Shown: positions 1 through 6,268 of the stretch, piece by piece
Numbering within the stretch: the first letter of the stretch is position 1
Layout of the letters: each line of letters begins with the position of its first letter
NCBI GenBank assembly: GCA_036566745.1
Contig: DATCVR010000137.1
Location: 1 to 16,203, forward strand
Direction: 5' to 3'
DNA: 16,203 bases
Source of the DNA: DATCVR01 sp036566745
Lineage (GTDB): Bacteria; Actinomycetota; Actinomycetes; Jiangellales; Jiangellaceae
Made by a program: the position numbers and the translations under genes
The notes under the pieces: generated by a model
Database searches by the model: none
Told to the model about the DNA's origin: nothing
Seen by the model: only the letters and a program-made list of their open reading frames with translations

Positions 1-260
1 AGCAGGATCTGATCGGCGCCGGTACGGTCGGCGGCCGCGGTGCCGGCCTCGACCTCGGCCAACGTGGCGAACCCGGCCAGGGCCGGCTTGCTGGCTGCCC
101 AAGCCGTGACCGTCGCTGCGGTGGCCGGGCTGGTCCGTAGCCGCGCCCATTCCAGATTCAACTGCCCCACCAGGGTGGCATCCAGGCGCTTACGGGCCCC
201 TGAGGCGGTGGTCCCAGCGGAGGCGGCGGTAGTGGTGTTGTTCACGGCGGTGGCTCCCAT
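1..260 (-). CDS. Conserved hypothetical protein, N-terminal part (runs off the window)
   Basis: An open frame enters from the left edge and reads without stops for 86 codons from ATG at 260. The first 23 residues are a low-complexity Ala/Thr/Ser stretch, followed by a clearly protein-like segment containing RKRLDATLVGQLNLEWARLR and then AWAASKPALAGFATLAEVE. Codon third positions are strongly GC, as expected for this genome, and the parallel frames on the other strand are not protein-like. The segment resembles a family of actinobacterial hypotheticals that start with an RLDATLV-QLN-EWA-L pattern, but I do not know a tested function and only the N-terminus is visible. An in-frame GTG 18 bases upstream is an alternative start. 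The gene is divergent from the small gene at 479. Confidence 0.6.
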   Translation of the reverse strand, partial: MGATAVNNTTTAASAGTTASGARKRLDATLVGQLNLEWARLRTSPATAATVTAWAASKPALAGFATLAEVEAGTAAADRTGADQIL

Positions 261-292
261 CGTGTCGATGGCAACCACGCTGCCCAACCACC

Positions 293-368
293 CTTGCCCA
301 CCCCCTTGCCCGAACCAGACAACCCCCACCAGGCCTCTTGCCCGAGCCGAACTCGCCCAACGGGCAAG
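293..368. repeat. CTTGCCC repeats and inverted copy upstream of the left-edge gene
   Basis: CTTGCCC occurs at 293-299, 305-311 and 337-343. An inverted copy, CGGGCAAG, at 361-368 pairs perfectly with CTTGCCCG at 337-344 across a 16-nt loop. The cluster sits in the divergent intergenic region (261-478), so it could be an operator for either gene. This is inference; no factor is known to me. Confidence 0.35.
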
Positions 369-478
369 AAGCCCACGCCCCCACGGGCCCCGGCTGATCG
401 CCGTGGAGCGTGAGACCATCCCGACTCGACGGCATCGACAGCCCGAGCGAGACTCCCCCACCGGAAGGCAGACACACC

Positions 479-640
479 ATGACGGCAGTGCGGTTCACGG
501 TCGAGACCACCTTCGACATCTCGGCGCGGAGCGGGCTCCTGGCTCCGGGAGTGCTCGAATCTGGAGTGATCACAGGCGGGATGACCCTGCAGAACGAGGC
601 GACGGATCAGCCGGTCCGGATCCTTGGCGTGGAGTTCTGA
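479..640 (+). CDS. EF-Tu domain-II-like miniprotein
   Basis: A 53-residue protein starts at ATG 479 behind a GGAAGG ribosome-binding site about 10 bases upstream. It begins MTAVRFTVETTFDIS and continues with a VLESGVITGGMTL segment and ends RILGVEF. This matches the pattern of the domain-II beta-barrel of translational GTPases (F-VEDVF-I-GRG-VVTGRVESG-I-VGD, then V-GIE-F). No GTPase domain is present, so it cannot be an elongation factor; a stand-alone barrel that binds something is the most that can be inferred. It stops about half-way through a normal domain II. The next frame continues IEPENRVNLT directly after the stop, so a one-base frameshift is possible (see findings). A hairpin follows at 668. 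Confidence 0.55.
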   Translation: MTAVRFTVETTFDISARSGLLAPGVLESGVITGGMTLQNEATDQPVRILGVEF

Positions 641-667
641 TCGAACCCGAGAACCGGGTCAACCTCA

Positions 668-692
668 CCCCGGGCATCCAGCAGTGCCGGGG
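668..692 (+). terminator. Candidate hairpin terminator after the miniprotein gene
   Basis: CCCCGGGCA (668-676) and TGCCGGGG (685-692) form an 8-bp GC stem with one bulged G and an 8-nt loop. There is no following T-run. It lies 28 bases after the miniprotein stop and before the convergent GNAT gene. Confidence 0.4.
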
Positions 693-743
693 CGAGGCAG
701 GCGACGGCGGTTCGGAGGCCCGGATCGGCAGCTGTCGGCGTCG

Positions 744-1694
744 TCACGCAGCGTGCCGTGCCCTGGTCAACGGCTTGCGATAGCGCCGGTACTCGCCGAC
801 CACGCCGAAGCCCAGGTGCTCGTACAGCGATCGGGCACCGGCAGGATCATGGCTCTCGGTGCGCAGGCGCACCGGTCCGGCGTTGCGCTCGGCCAGCACC
901 GTGAGGGTCGCGGCGAGCAGGGCGCTGGCGAACCCGCGTCGCTGGAACTCCGGGTCCACCTGGACGTCTTCGATCTCAGCGCGCATCGCATCGTGCCGGG
1001 CGGCCACGAAGGCGACGATGCGGCTCTCGACCGTCATGACGCGGAACAGCGACAGATCCGACCTACCAAGCCAGCCCCGGAAGTCGGCCACGGTCGGACT
1101 GGCGAAGTAGGGACGGCCCGCCCAGACCCGCCGGGTGAGCGCGATCAGCTCAGCGGCGTCGGCCACCCTGGCCGCGCGCACGGCCGCGCCGTCCGGCAGA
1201 GCGGGGGCGATGTCCGGCGCGGCGCGCAGCTCCATCTCCACCATGGCGAAGACCGGCGCGTACCCGTTCCGGAGCAGCAGGGCCTCGCGATCCGGCTGCA
1301 TCGTCGACGCGTTGCCACCCAGCACCGCGATGCCCGCGCCGGAGCCGGCGGCGAACACAGCCGAGGCAGCGTCCTCGGCCTCGCGCAGAAGCCTCGTCGC
1401 GGCTCCCGACCGCCGGAAGCCGGGCGCGACGTAGCCGTCGGTGAGGAACACCTGCGTTCCGTCGTCCTCCGACCAGGAGCGCAGTGATCCCCAGCCGACC
1501 AGCTTGCGCCTGTCGGTCTCGGCGACCCAGAACCGGTCGGCCGAGGCGGCCGCATTCTCGACGCCGGTCTCCGTGGGAATCGGCGCCACGGTGGAGTGGA
1601 CATCGAGGCCGTCGGCGTCGGTGTTGGCCACGTGGAGCTCGGCGATGGCAGCGGCGTCACCCGGACGAAGGTCATGCAGCACGAGTCCCAGCAC
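744..1694 (-). CDS. GNAT acetyltransferase with two tandem domains
   Basis: A 316-residue protein if GTG 1694 is used; GTG 1682 is an equally legal start four codons later. The open frame extends much further upstream, but that part overlaps the M23 gene antisense and is not protein-like, so it was cut off. Two GNAT halves are visible. The N-terminal one (about 1-155) has GYVAPGFRRSGAATRLL around 87-103. The C-terminal one (about 165-316) has VDPEFQRRGFASALL, the acetyl-CoA pyrophosphate-binding (R/Q)xxGxx(G/A) signature, and the usual closing LYEHLGF motif. The second site looks canonical; in the first, RRSGAAT is a weaker match and may be structural. The layout is like mycothiol synthase and other duplicated GNATs, but nothing identifies the substrate. 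It is transcribed divergently from the M23 gene with only 50 bp between them. Confidence 0.85.
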   Translation of the reverse strand: MLGLVLHDLRPGDAAAIAELHVANTDADGLDVHSTVAPIPTETGVENAAASADRFWVAETDRRKLVGWGSLRSWSEDDGTQVFLTDGYVAPGFRRSGAATRLLREAEDAASAVFAAGSGAGIAVLGGNASTMQPDREALLLRNGYAPVFAMVEMELRAAPDIAPALPDGAAVRAARVADAAELIALTRRVWAGRPYFASPTVADFRGWLGRSDLSLFRVMTVESRIVAFVAARHDAMRAEIEDVQVDPEFQRRGFASALLAATLTVLAERNAGPVRLRTESHDPAGARSLYEHLGFGVVGEYRRYRKPLTRARHAA

Positions 1695-1732
1695 GCGGGC
1701 AGTACACCACGAGGATCGTGAGGCATGGGGCC

Positions 1733-1738
1733 TATCCT
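1733..1738 (+). promoter_or_regulatory. Extended -10 box for a leaderless M23 mRNA
   Basis: TATCCT at 1733-1738 lies six bases before ATG 1745, and no Shine-Dalgarno sequence precedes the start. TANNNT at this distance is the usual layout of leaderless actinobacterial genes. No clear -35 was seen. Confidence 0.45.
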
Positions 1739-1744
1739 GCACCG

Positions 1745-2476
1745 ATGACCGAGGGACGGCTTTCGCGAGATTCGCCCGGGCGGGAGACCGTGATCTCGTT
1801 GCCGTTCGCCGGCCGGTGGTTGGCCCAGAACAGCCCGGCGCGCCGGGTCCCGAGTCACGGGACGGACCTGTTGGGCGAGCGGTACGCCATCGACTTCGTA
1901 GCCGTGGATCATCGTCGCCGGACCGCCGACCGCCGTGACTGGCGTACCTTCCTCGCCACCGAGCCGCCGGAGCGATTCCTCGCCTTCGGCCGGCCACTCC
2001 TGGCGCCGGCTGACGGCATCGTCGTCCACGTGCACGACGGCGAGATCGATCACGAGGGGCGGCGGTCACAGCTGACGCTGGTGCCCTACGCGTTGGGCCA
2101 GCGGTCGCGGCTTCGGCTCGGCGTGAGCGCGATCGCCGGCAACCATCTGATCATCGCGCTCCGCGACAGCGGCGTGTTCGTCGCGCTGGCGCACCTGCGG
2201 GCCGGCTCCCTCCGCGTCGCCATCGGCGAGGAGGTGTCGACCGGGCAACACCTCGCCGACTGCGGCAACTCCGGCAACTCGACCCAGCCGCATGTCCACG
2301 TGCAACTCATGGACAGCCCGGACCTGTCCGTGGCCCGCGGCGTCCCCATGGCATTTCGGCACTTCCGCGAATGGTCGCGCGGCACGAGGCAACCCCAGCT
2401 CAGGGAGGCCGGCCTGCCGGGCGAGGGCGCGGTCGTCGAACCGTTGCCCCCGCCCGCGCCGGACCCGGAGCACTGA
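1745..2476 (+). CDS. M23/LytM-type metallopeptidase domain protein, no signal peptide
   Basis: A 243-residue protein beginning MTEGRLSRDSPGRETV. The metal and catalytic residues of the LytM fold are in place: H38 in SHGTD, D50 in YAIDF, H150 in ALAHL, and the HxH pair H183/H185 in QPHVHVQL. The core APADGIVVHVHDG through TQPHVHVQ matches the M23 beta-sheet, with GNHLIIAL and GNSGNST as typical connecting segments. The family usually cuts peptide bridges of peptidoglycan outside the membrane. Here there is no signal peptide or membrane helix, so the protein is either cytoplasmic with another substrate or exported by a non-classical route. The C-terminus is a proline-rich tail. A secreted peptidoglycan-binding protein gene follows 190 bp later on the same strand, which hints at a cell-wall theme. 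Confidence 0.85.
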   Translation: MTEGRLSRDSPGRETVISLPFAGRWLAQNSPARRVPSHGTDLLGERYAIDFVAVDHRRRTADRRDWRTFLATEPPERFLAFGRPLLAPADGIVVHVHDGEIDHEGRRSQLTLVPYALGQRSRLRLGVSAIAGNHLIIALRDSGVFVALAHLRAGSLRVAIGEEVSTGQHLADCGNSGNSTQPHVHVQLMDSPDLSVARGVPMAFRHFREWSRGTRQPQLREAGLPGEGAVVEPLPPPAPDPEH

Positions 2477-2570
2477 CTGGGCCTGTCCGGCCCACGCCCG
2501 CTCGGGCTGCTCGAGGACGCCGACGCTGTGGCCGCAGCACCTGGTGTCCGCAAGGTGATTTCGCGTGCAA

Positions 2571-2597
2571 TGTCGAAAACGCCGCACCTCCTTCGAC
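2571..2597 (+). promoter_or_regulatory. Candidate ECF42-type promoter before the peptidoglycan-binding protein
   Basis: TGTCGA at 2571-2576 is followed after exactly 17 bases by CGAC at 2594-2597. This fits the ECF42 consensus as I remember it (TGTCGA in -35, CGA/TC in -10). An ECF42 factor is encoded at 9585-10817. The site is 70 bases upstream of ATG 2667. TGTCGA is not rare in this GC-rich DNA, so the match is only suggestive. Confidence 0.35.
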
Positions 2598-2666
2598 GAG
2601 TAGGTGATCCCGGGGGTCCACCCGAGGCCCGCTCGTGTCGACGACCCGGGGACGAGGAGGAGCCAC

Positions 2667-3329
2667 ATGATCAAATCTCGACGTTCTCGCCTTCCGGTGC
2701 GCACGCTGGTCGCCACGGTGACGGCCGCGCTGAGCGTGGTGGCGGTCGCCAGCACCGCGCACGCGTGGGCCGGTTCCGAAGACAATGCCGGGGTGTACGG
2801 CACCAGCTTCGTCGACGGAGCCGACGCCGTCACCGACGACTTCGGCGACCACCGCGCTGAGCTCGGCAACTCGCTGTGCTACGGCTGTGCAGACTCCCAG
2901 AACACCGACCTGGTGATCATGTGGCAGTCGATCCTGTACGCCGAGGGGTACATCAGCCCGTGGGACATCGACGGACAGTTCGGGCCCAAGACCAGGGACG
3001 CCACCAAGAACTGGCAGCGCAAGTACGGCCTCGTCGCGGACGGCATCGTCGGCAACGCGACCTGGTCCGTGGCCGACAACAAGCTAGATGCGCAGTGGGA
3101 GACCTCCGAGATCTTGTATGCCGCGAGGGACGCAACCGGTCGGGTCCGAGGGTGGGTCGCCTTCTATCGTGGCGCCGACTCCAACGACGACGGCGCCTAC
3201 GACCTGAGAAGCGCCAGCGTCAACACCGGATCGTGGACGACGGTCTACTTCGCCAGCTCCAACGATCGGATCAACTTCTTCAGGAAGACGATCTCCATCG
3301 ACCGCAGCGAGGTAGGAGAGGGGTGGTGA
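2667..3329 (+). CDS. Secreted protein with PG_binding_1 domain
   Basis: A 220-residue protein. The start at ATG 2667 follows GAGGAGGAG by a few bases, a strong ribosome-binding site. Residues 1-33 form a classical Sec signal peptide: a basic MIKSRRSR start, a hydrophobic core, and AHA before the predicted cut at A33. A short linker carries a CYGC pair (C71, C74) that may form a disulfide outside the cell. Residues about 79-140 are a peptidoglycan-binding domain type 1, shown by MWQSILYAEG, DIDGQFGPKTRDATKNWQ and GLVADGIVGNATW. The remaining 80 residues, rich in Asp, Asn, Trp and Tyr, match no catalytic domain I recognise. It is probably a wall-anchored or wall-sensing exported protein. A strong terminator follows. 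Confidence 0.85.
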   Translation: MIKSRRSRLPVRTLVATVTAALSVVAVASTAHAWAGSEDNAGVYGTSFVDGADAVTDDFGDHRAELGNSLCYGCADSQNTDLVIMWQSILYAEGYISPWDIDGQFGPKTRDATKNWQRKYGLVADGIVGNATWSVADNKLDAQWETSEILYAARDATGRVRGWVAFYRGADSNDDGAYDLRSASVNTGSWTTVYFASSNDRINFFRKTISIDRSEVGEGW

Positions 3330-3374
3330 GCACGGCGAGCCCGCGGACTCGCGCCATGGTGCCGTGACGACACG

Positions 3375-3413
3375 GGGCCGAGTCGCACATCGGCATCACG
3401 TGCGACTCGGCCC
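3375..3413 (+). terminator. Strong hairpin terminator
   Basis: GGGCCGAGTCGCAC (3375-3388) and GTGCGACTCGGCCC (3400-3413) are perfect 14-bp inverted repeats with an 11-nt loop, followed by TCTCATT. It lies 46 bp after the peptidoglycan-binding gene. Confidence 0.8.
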
Positions 3414-3640
3414 TCTCATTGTGCCCAGCGGCCGACGGACGCACATCCCGTAGGACAGGTTCGCGGACCTGGTCAGGTGGGTTCGGTCGCGAGTGGTGTC
3501 GGTTCTGCCGCCCACGACGACAGCAGCCTGAGGCGCTCGGCCGAGGGAGATCCCGGTTCGACGGGTACCGGGCCATGGACGAGCGTCGCGCCACCAAGGT
3601 TCTGCTCACCTTCTGACCCACGAGACCGGGTGCGGCCGGG
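3414..3640. other. Intergenic stretch without a recognisable gene
   Basis: With the preceding terminator this makes about 310 bp (3330-3640) without a supported gene. Short frames exist in several phases, for example one ending at 3616 with RAMDERRATKVLLTF, but none has a ribosome-binding site, matches a family I know, or shows consistent codon use. Confidence 0.5.
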
Positions 3641-4420
3641 TCAGCTCGATCGCTCGACCCGCGCGAGCCACTCGGTGAGGAGGGCGCGCAGGAGTTGCGG
3701 CTGCTCGTGAGGCAGCGCGTGTCCCGCGTCGTCGACCACGGCGAGCGAGGCGTGCGGGTAGTGGTCGACGAGCTCGGCGGCCGCGGCATACCCGACTGTC
3801 GAGTCCAGCCGTCCCGCCACGATCACGGCCGGACCCGGATAGGCCGGTGCGTGATCGGAGGTGAGCGCCCACCGTTCGCCGATTCGATCCAGCGCTGCCT
3901 CGTCGACGAGCTCGGCGGCTGGGGCGACGTGACGTTCGTACCGTTCGAGCATCTCCGGGGTCTGGATCACGAAGTAGCTCCGGAACACGTGGTCACCGAG
4001 CTCACCCGATCCGGCGACGACGCGGTGGTCCGGGACGTCGCGCAGGCCTGGCAACAGTGGACAGACGAGGGCCAGACCAGCGACCTGTGCCGGGCGCCGC
4101 GCGGCCATCGCCTGCGCGAAGTACGCGCCCGCCGAGTGGCCGACGAGAAGGTGCGGCGTCCCGCCCGTGACCTCGTCGGCGAAGTCGAGCAGGGTGTCGA
4201 GGACATCGTCGGCGCTGCGCACCGTGTCGGGAGCGATGGTCCGGCCCATTCCTGGGAGGTCAGGATAGATCCGCCGCAGCCCCGCCACGCCGTCGAAAGC
4301 CGGCTCGAAGCACGCCTCGGCCTCACGGTGGTCGACGCCGGCGCCGTGCAGGACGAGCACGGGCCGGCCGGTCCCGTGCTCCACGTAGTGGACCACCACC
4401 TGGCCCGCGCGGATCTCCAT
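3641..4420 (-). CDS. Alpha/beta-fold hydrolase
   Basis: A 259-residue protein from ATG 4420; a TTG at 4429 in frame is less likely because the -10 box lies across it. The fold signature is complete: the oxyanion-hole motif HGAG at 25-28, nucleophile S96 in LLVGHSAGAY, acid D206 in AGRLDSTVG, and H234 in DDAGHALPHEQP. Residues about 120-190 form the cap. The sequence is a generic MhpC-type esterase/hydrolase and nothing fixes the substrate; there is no signal peptide, so it acts in the cytoplasm. It stands alone, divergent from the small membrane protein gene at 4642. Confidence 0.85.
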   Translation of the reverse strand: MEIRAGQVVVHYVEHGTGRPVLVLHGAGVDHREAEACFEPAFDGVAGLRRIYPDLPGMGRTIAPDTVRSADDVLDTLLDFADEVTGGTPHLLVGHSAGAYFAQAMAARRPAQVAGLALVCPLLPGLRDVPDHRVVAGSGELGDHVFRSYFVIQTPEMLERYERHVAPAAELVDEAALDRIGERWALTSDHAPAYPGPAVIVAGRLDSTVGYAAAAELVDHYPHASLAVVDDAGHALPHEQPQLLRALLTEWLARVERSS

Positions 4421-4427
4421 CCCCCGC

Positions 4428-4433
4428 AAGCTA
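4428..4433 (-). promoter_or_regulatory. -10 box for a leaderless hydrolase mRNA
   Basis: On the minus strand TAGCTT lies seven bases before ATG 4420. The intervening bases are GCGGGGG, too close to the start to act as a Shine-Dalgarno sequence, so leaderless initiation is the simpler reading. Confidence 0.4.
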
Positions 4434-4492
4434 GCCGCGCAGGGCCGTCACGACAACGCGGCAGCCGATGCATGGCCGCGCGGCCTCGTCGA

Positions 4493-4498
4493 TAGGGT
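4493..4498 (+). promoter_or_regulatory. Candidate -10 box for the 4642 transcript
   Basis: TAGGGT fits TANNNT and would start transcription near 4505, giving a leader of about 135 nt before ATG 4642. No convincing -35 is visible. It sits two bases before the GTG of the first mini-frame. Confidence 0.25.
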
Positions 4499-4499
4499 C

Positions 4500-4553
4500 G
4501 TGAGCGGTCTTCGCCTCGTTCCTGACCTCGACCGGAAGGCGCCCCTTTCGTGA
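4500..4553 (+). other. 17-codon mini-frame in the leader (speculative)
   Basis: GTG at 4500 opens 17 codons ending at TGA 4551-4553. The stop overlaps the GTG at 4550 as GTGA, a spacing typical of translational coupling. There is no ribosome-binding site before it. It is reported because it heads a chain of overlapping frames; it may be chance. Confidence 0.15.
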
Positions 4554-4645
4554 GCAGCACCCGACCCCTGCGCGTCGATGTCGTCGGCGCCGGCCCTGTT
4601 GGCACCGACGCGTGCGCACTCCCGGGACGGCGGTACGCGGCATGA
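4550..4645 (+). pseudogene. 31-residue stub resembling the N-terminus of an NAD(P)/FAD oxidoreductase
   Basis: GTG 4550, with GGAAGG about ten bases upstream, opens a 31-codon frame beginning MSSTRPLRVDVVGAGPVGTD. The beta-strand plus GxGxxG loop is the dinucleotide-binding start of flavoprotein reductases, and the preceding STRPLRV resembles ferredoxin-NADP+ reductases of the FprA type. The frame stops right after the first helix, so no working enzyme can be made. Its TGA overlaps the ATG of the next gene as ATGA, so translation of the stub could feed that gene. It could be a decayed gene start now used as a leader, or a coincidence. Confidence 0.35.
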
Positions 4646-5175
4646 ACCCCGCAGAGAACCTCCCGGTGACCGGTGACCGAGTCCCTCGGAAGGCCCGCCG
4701 GCTCGCGGCGCAGTTGCCAGAGCTCGGCAGGATCCGGCACGTCGAGGCCAACCCGCCGTCACCGACCGCGTGGTTGGTCACCATCGGGTTCGCCGTCGCC
4801 TTCACGGTGGTCATCTCCCTGGGGACTGGCGGGGTCAGGGGTGCGCTCGTCCTGGTCCCGGTGTGGGCGGTGCTCGGGCTGGTCATCCTCGGGTACCTGG
4901 GTTCGGAGAAGGTCGTCGTGCTCGACCACGGGCTGCTGATCGGGTCGTTCGGTGCGGAGGATCCCGGGCGGCGCCAGCGCGTCGTGTGGTGGTTCGGCAC
5001 CTGGCGGCAGCCCGACCGCCTGGTGCATGCCTTGGAGTCGGCTCTGGTCGACCTGGGGCATCCGGTGGCCGGGCTCTCCCAGCAGGTGCTGCCCATGGTC
5101 CGGATCAGCGGGGATCCGGCCGACGCCACCAGCCAGATCCCCCGGTTGGTGGCCGCGCTGGAGCACTCCCGCTGA
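4642..5175 (+). CDS. Small membrane protein of unknown function
   Basis: A 177-residue protein starting at ATG 4642, the first Met before a good amphipathic lead-in (PRKARRLAAQLPEL); a further in-frame ATG at 4612 lacks support. Two hydrophobic segments, about 43-60 and 67-87, are separated by a short GTGG turn and form a helical hairpin. A soluble tail of about 90 residues follows, with VVWWFGTWRQPDRLVHALESAL and a closing IPRLVAALEHSR. The tail pattern (bulky aromatic strand, then helix) recalls PH-like domains behind actinobacterial membrane hairpins, but I cannot assign a family. Its start overlaps the stop of the stub at 4550. It converges on the LysR gene. Confidence 0.7.
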   Translation: MNPAENLPVTGDRVPRKARRLAAQLPELGRIRHVEANPPSPTAWLVTIGFAVAFTVVISLGTGGVRGALVLVPVWAVLGLVILGYLGSEKVVVLDHGLLIGSFGAEDPGRRQRVVWWFGTWRQPDRLVHALESALVDLGHPVAGLSQQVLPMVRISGDPADATSQIPRLVAALEHSR

Positions 5176-5239
5176 TCCTGTGCATGCCTGAGCAGGAGCG
5201 GTCAGGGCGGGGCTGCGCAGCCGACCAGGACCATTGACC

Positions 5240-6139
5240 TCACCGCTCCGTACTGGCGATCGCGGTCGTGGTCGTCGCCCTGGCCGCTTCGGCGAGCGCG
5301 GCCAGAACCGCGGCGACGGCGGGTGGGTCGGGTGGGTCGCCGTAGGTGGCGGCGTAGATCTGACGGTGGAAACCGGTGAGCTCGGTGGCGTGGATGTCCG
5401 GTCGGCGGTGAGCTCGGAGTGCGAGGCCGGGCAGGGTGGTGACGCCGGTGCCGGCGGCGACGAGGGCCTGCACGACGACCATGTCGTCGCTGTGTGAGGC
5501 GATGCGCGGCGTGAACCCCTCGTGCCGGCACACTGTGATCAGCTCAGCCTGGCATCGGTCGCAACCGCCGATCCAGGCGGAGTGCCGATGGTTCGCGAGG
5601 CTGTCGTCAGGTCGCCCGCTGATGAGGTAGATCGGGTCGTCACCGATGTGGACGAGGCGGAATTCCTCCTCCTCGACCGGGGCGTTGGCGAAGCGGAAGA
5701 CGAGAGCGACGTCGATCTCGCCGTGGCGCAGCATCCGCAACGCTCCGACCGGGTGCTGATCGAACAGGCTCAGCTGCAGTCCCGGGTGCGCCTGGGCCAA
5801 CGAGGCGGCCGCCTTCGGCACGATCGTGCTCAGCGTGGATGCGTTGGCGGCCAGCCGGACCTGCCCTGCCTGCAGGCCGACCTGTGCGGCCAGCTCGTTG
5901 GTCGCCGCGTCGACCCGTCCCAGGATCTCGATGGCCCGGTTGGCGAGCAACTGCCCTTCCGGCGTCAAACGGATCCCACGACCGACCCGCTGCACGAGCT
6001 TGACCCCCGTGGCCGCCTCCAGCCGCGACAGGTGGTGGCTCACCGACGGCTGGGAGTAGTGCAACTGCTTGGCCGCTTCGGTCACCGAGCCGTGTCGGGC
6101 CACCGCAGCCAGGACTTTGAGATGGACCAAGTTGAGCAC
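5240..6139 (-). CDS. LysR-family transcriptional regulator
   Basis: A 299-residue protein from GTG 6139. Residues 1-60 are the classical LysR winged helix-turn-helix: MLNLVHLKVLAAVARHGSVT, then EAAKQLHYSQPSVSHHLSRL, a linker helix, and GRGIRLTPEGQLL. The rest is the two-lobed effector-binding domain, with VRLAANASTLSTIVP opening lobe one and AWIGGCDRC in the hinge region. The length is normal and no residue appears missing. It is divergent from the RibD/DHFR-like gene at 6269, the usual arrangement for a LysR regulator and its target. The 129-bp intergenic region contains an inverted repeat, so control of that gene and autoregulation are likely. The effector cannot be deduced. Confidence 0.92.
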   Translation of the reverse strand: MLNLVHLKVLAAVARHGSVTEAAKQLHYSQPSVSHHLSRLEAATGVKLVQRVGRGIRLTPEGQLLANRAIEILGRVDAATNELAAQVGLQAGQVRLAANASTLSTIVPKAAASLAQAHPGLQLSLFDQHPVGALRMLRHGEIDVALVFRFANAPVEEEEFRLVHIGDDPIYLISGRPDDSLANHRHSAWIGGCDRCQAELITVCRHEGFTPRIASHSDDMVVVQALVAAGTGVTTLPGLALRAHRRPDIHATELTGFHRQIYAATYGDPPDPPAVAAVLAALAEAARATTTTAIASTER

Positions 6140-6145
6140 ACATCA

Positions 6146-6151
6146 AAGATA
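6146..6151 (-). promoter_or_regulatory. -10 box of the LysR gene
   Basis: Minus-strand TATCTT lies six bases before GTG 6139 without a ribosome-binding site, which suggests a leaderless regulator mRNA. Confidence 0.35.
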
Positions 6152-6172
6152 TCAATGGAACAAGAGCAGGAG

Positions 6173-6192
6173 TGGCATTAGACGTCATGCCA
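6173..6192. promoter_or_regulatory. Inverted repeat, candidate LysR operator
   Basis: TGGCAT (6173-6178) and ATGCCA (6187-6192) are perfect 6-bp arms with an 8-bp spacer, placed between the divergent LysR and reductase starts. LysR sites are usually dyads containing T-N11-A, and this repeat has matching size and place. That LysR binds here is inference. Confidence 0.4.
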
Positions 6193-6268
6193 TGCCTGCT
6201 CCATGCTGATGCGTGACACGACGCACACCGCGAAGGCGACGGCAGGTCACGACAAGAATGAGAGCGCA

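Noticed and set aside
40..783. A 247-codon plus-strand frame at the left end
   Set aside because: Its first part is antisense to the left-edge gene and its sequence is not protein-like; only the short IEPENRVNLT piece near 640 deserved mention.
1695..2069. N-terminal extension of the GNAT frame over 125 further codons on the minus strand
   Set aside because: It lies antisense to the well-supported M23 gene, is Arg-rich without any family pattern, and the GNAT domain begins naturally near 1694.
3419..3710. Short frames that might be a toxin or regulator remnant (RAMDERRATKVLLTF)
   Set aside because: No family match, no start signal and no partner gene.
5176..5239. TCCTG/CAGGA and GCTGCGCAGC palindromes as a bidirectional terminator between convergent genes
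   Set aside because: The stems are only 5 bp with poor placement and no T-run, too weak to call.
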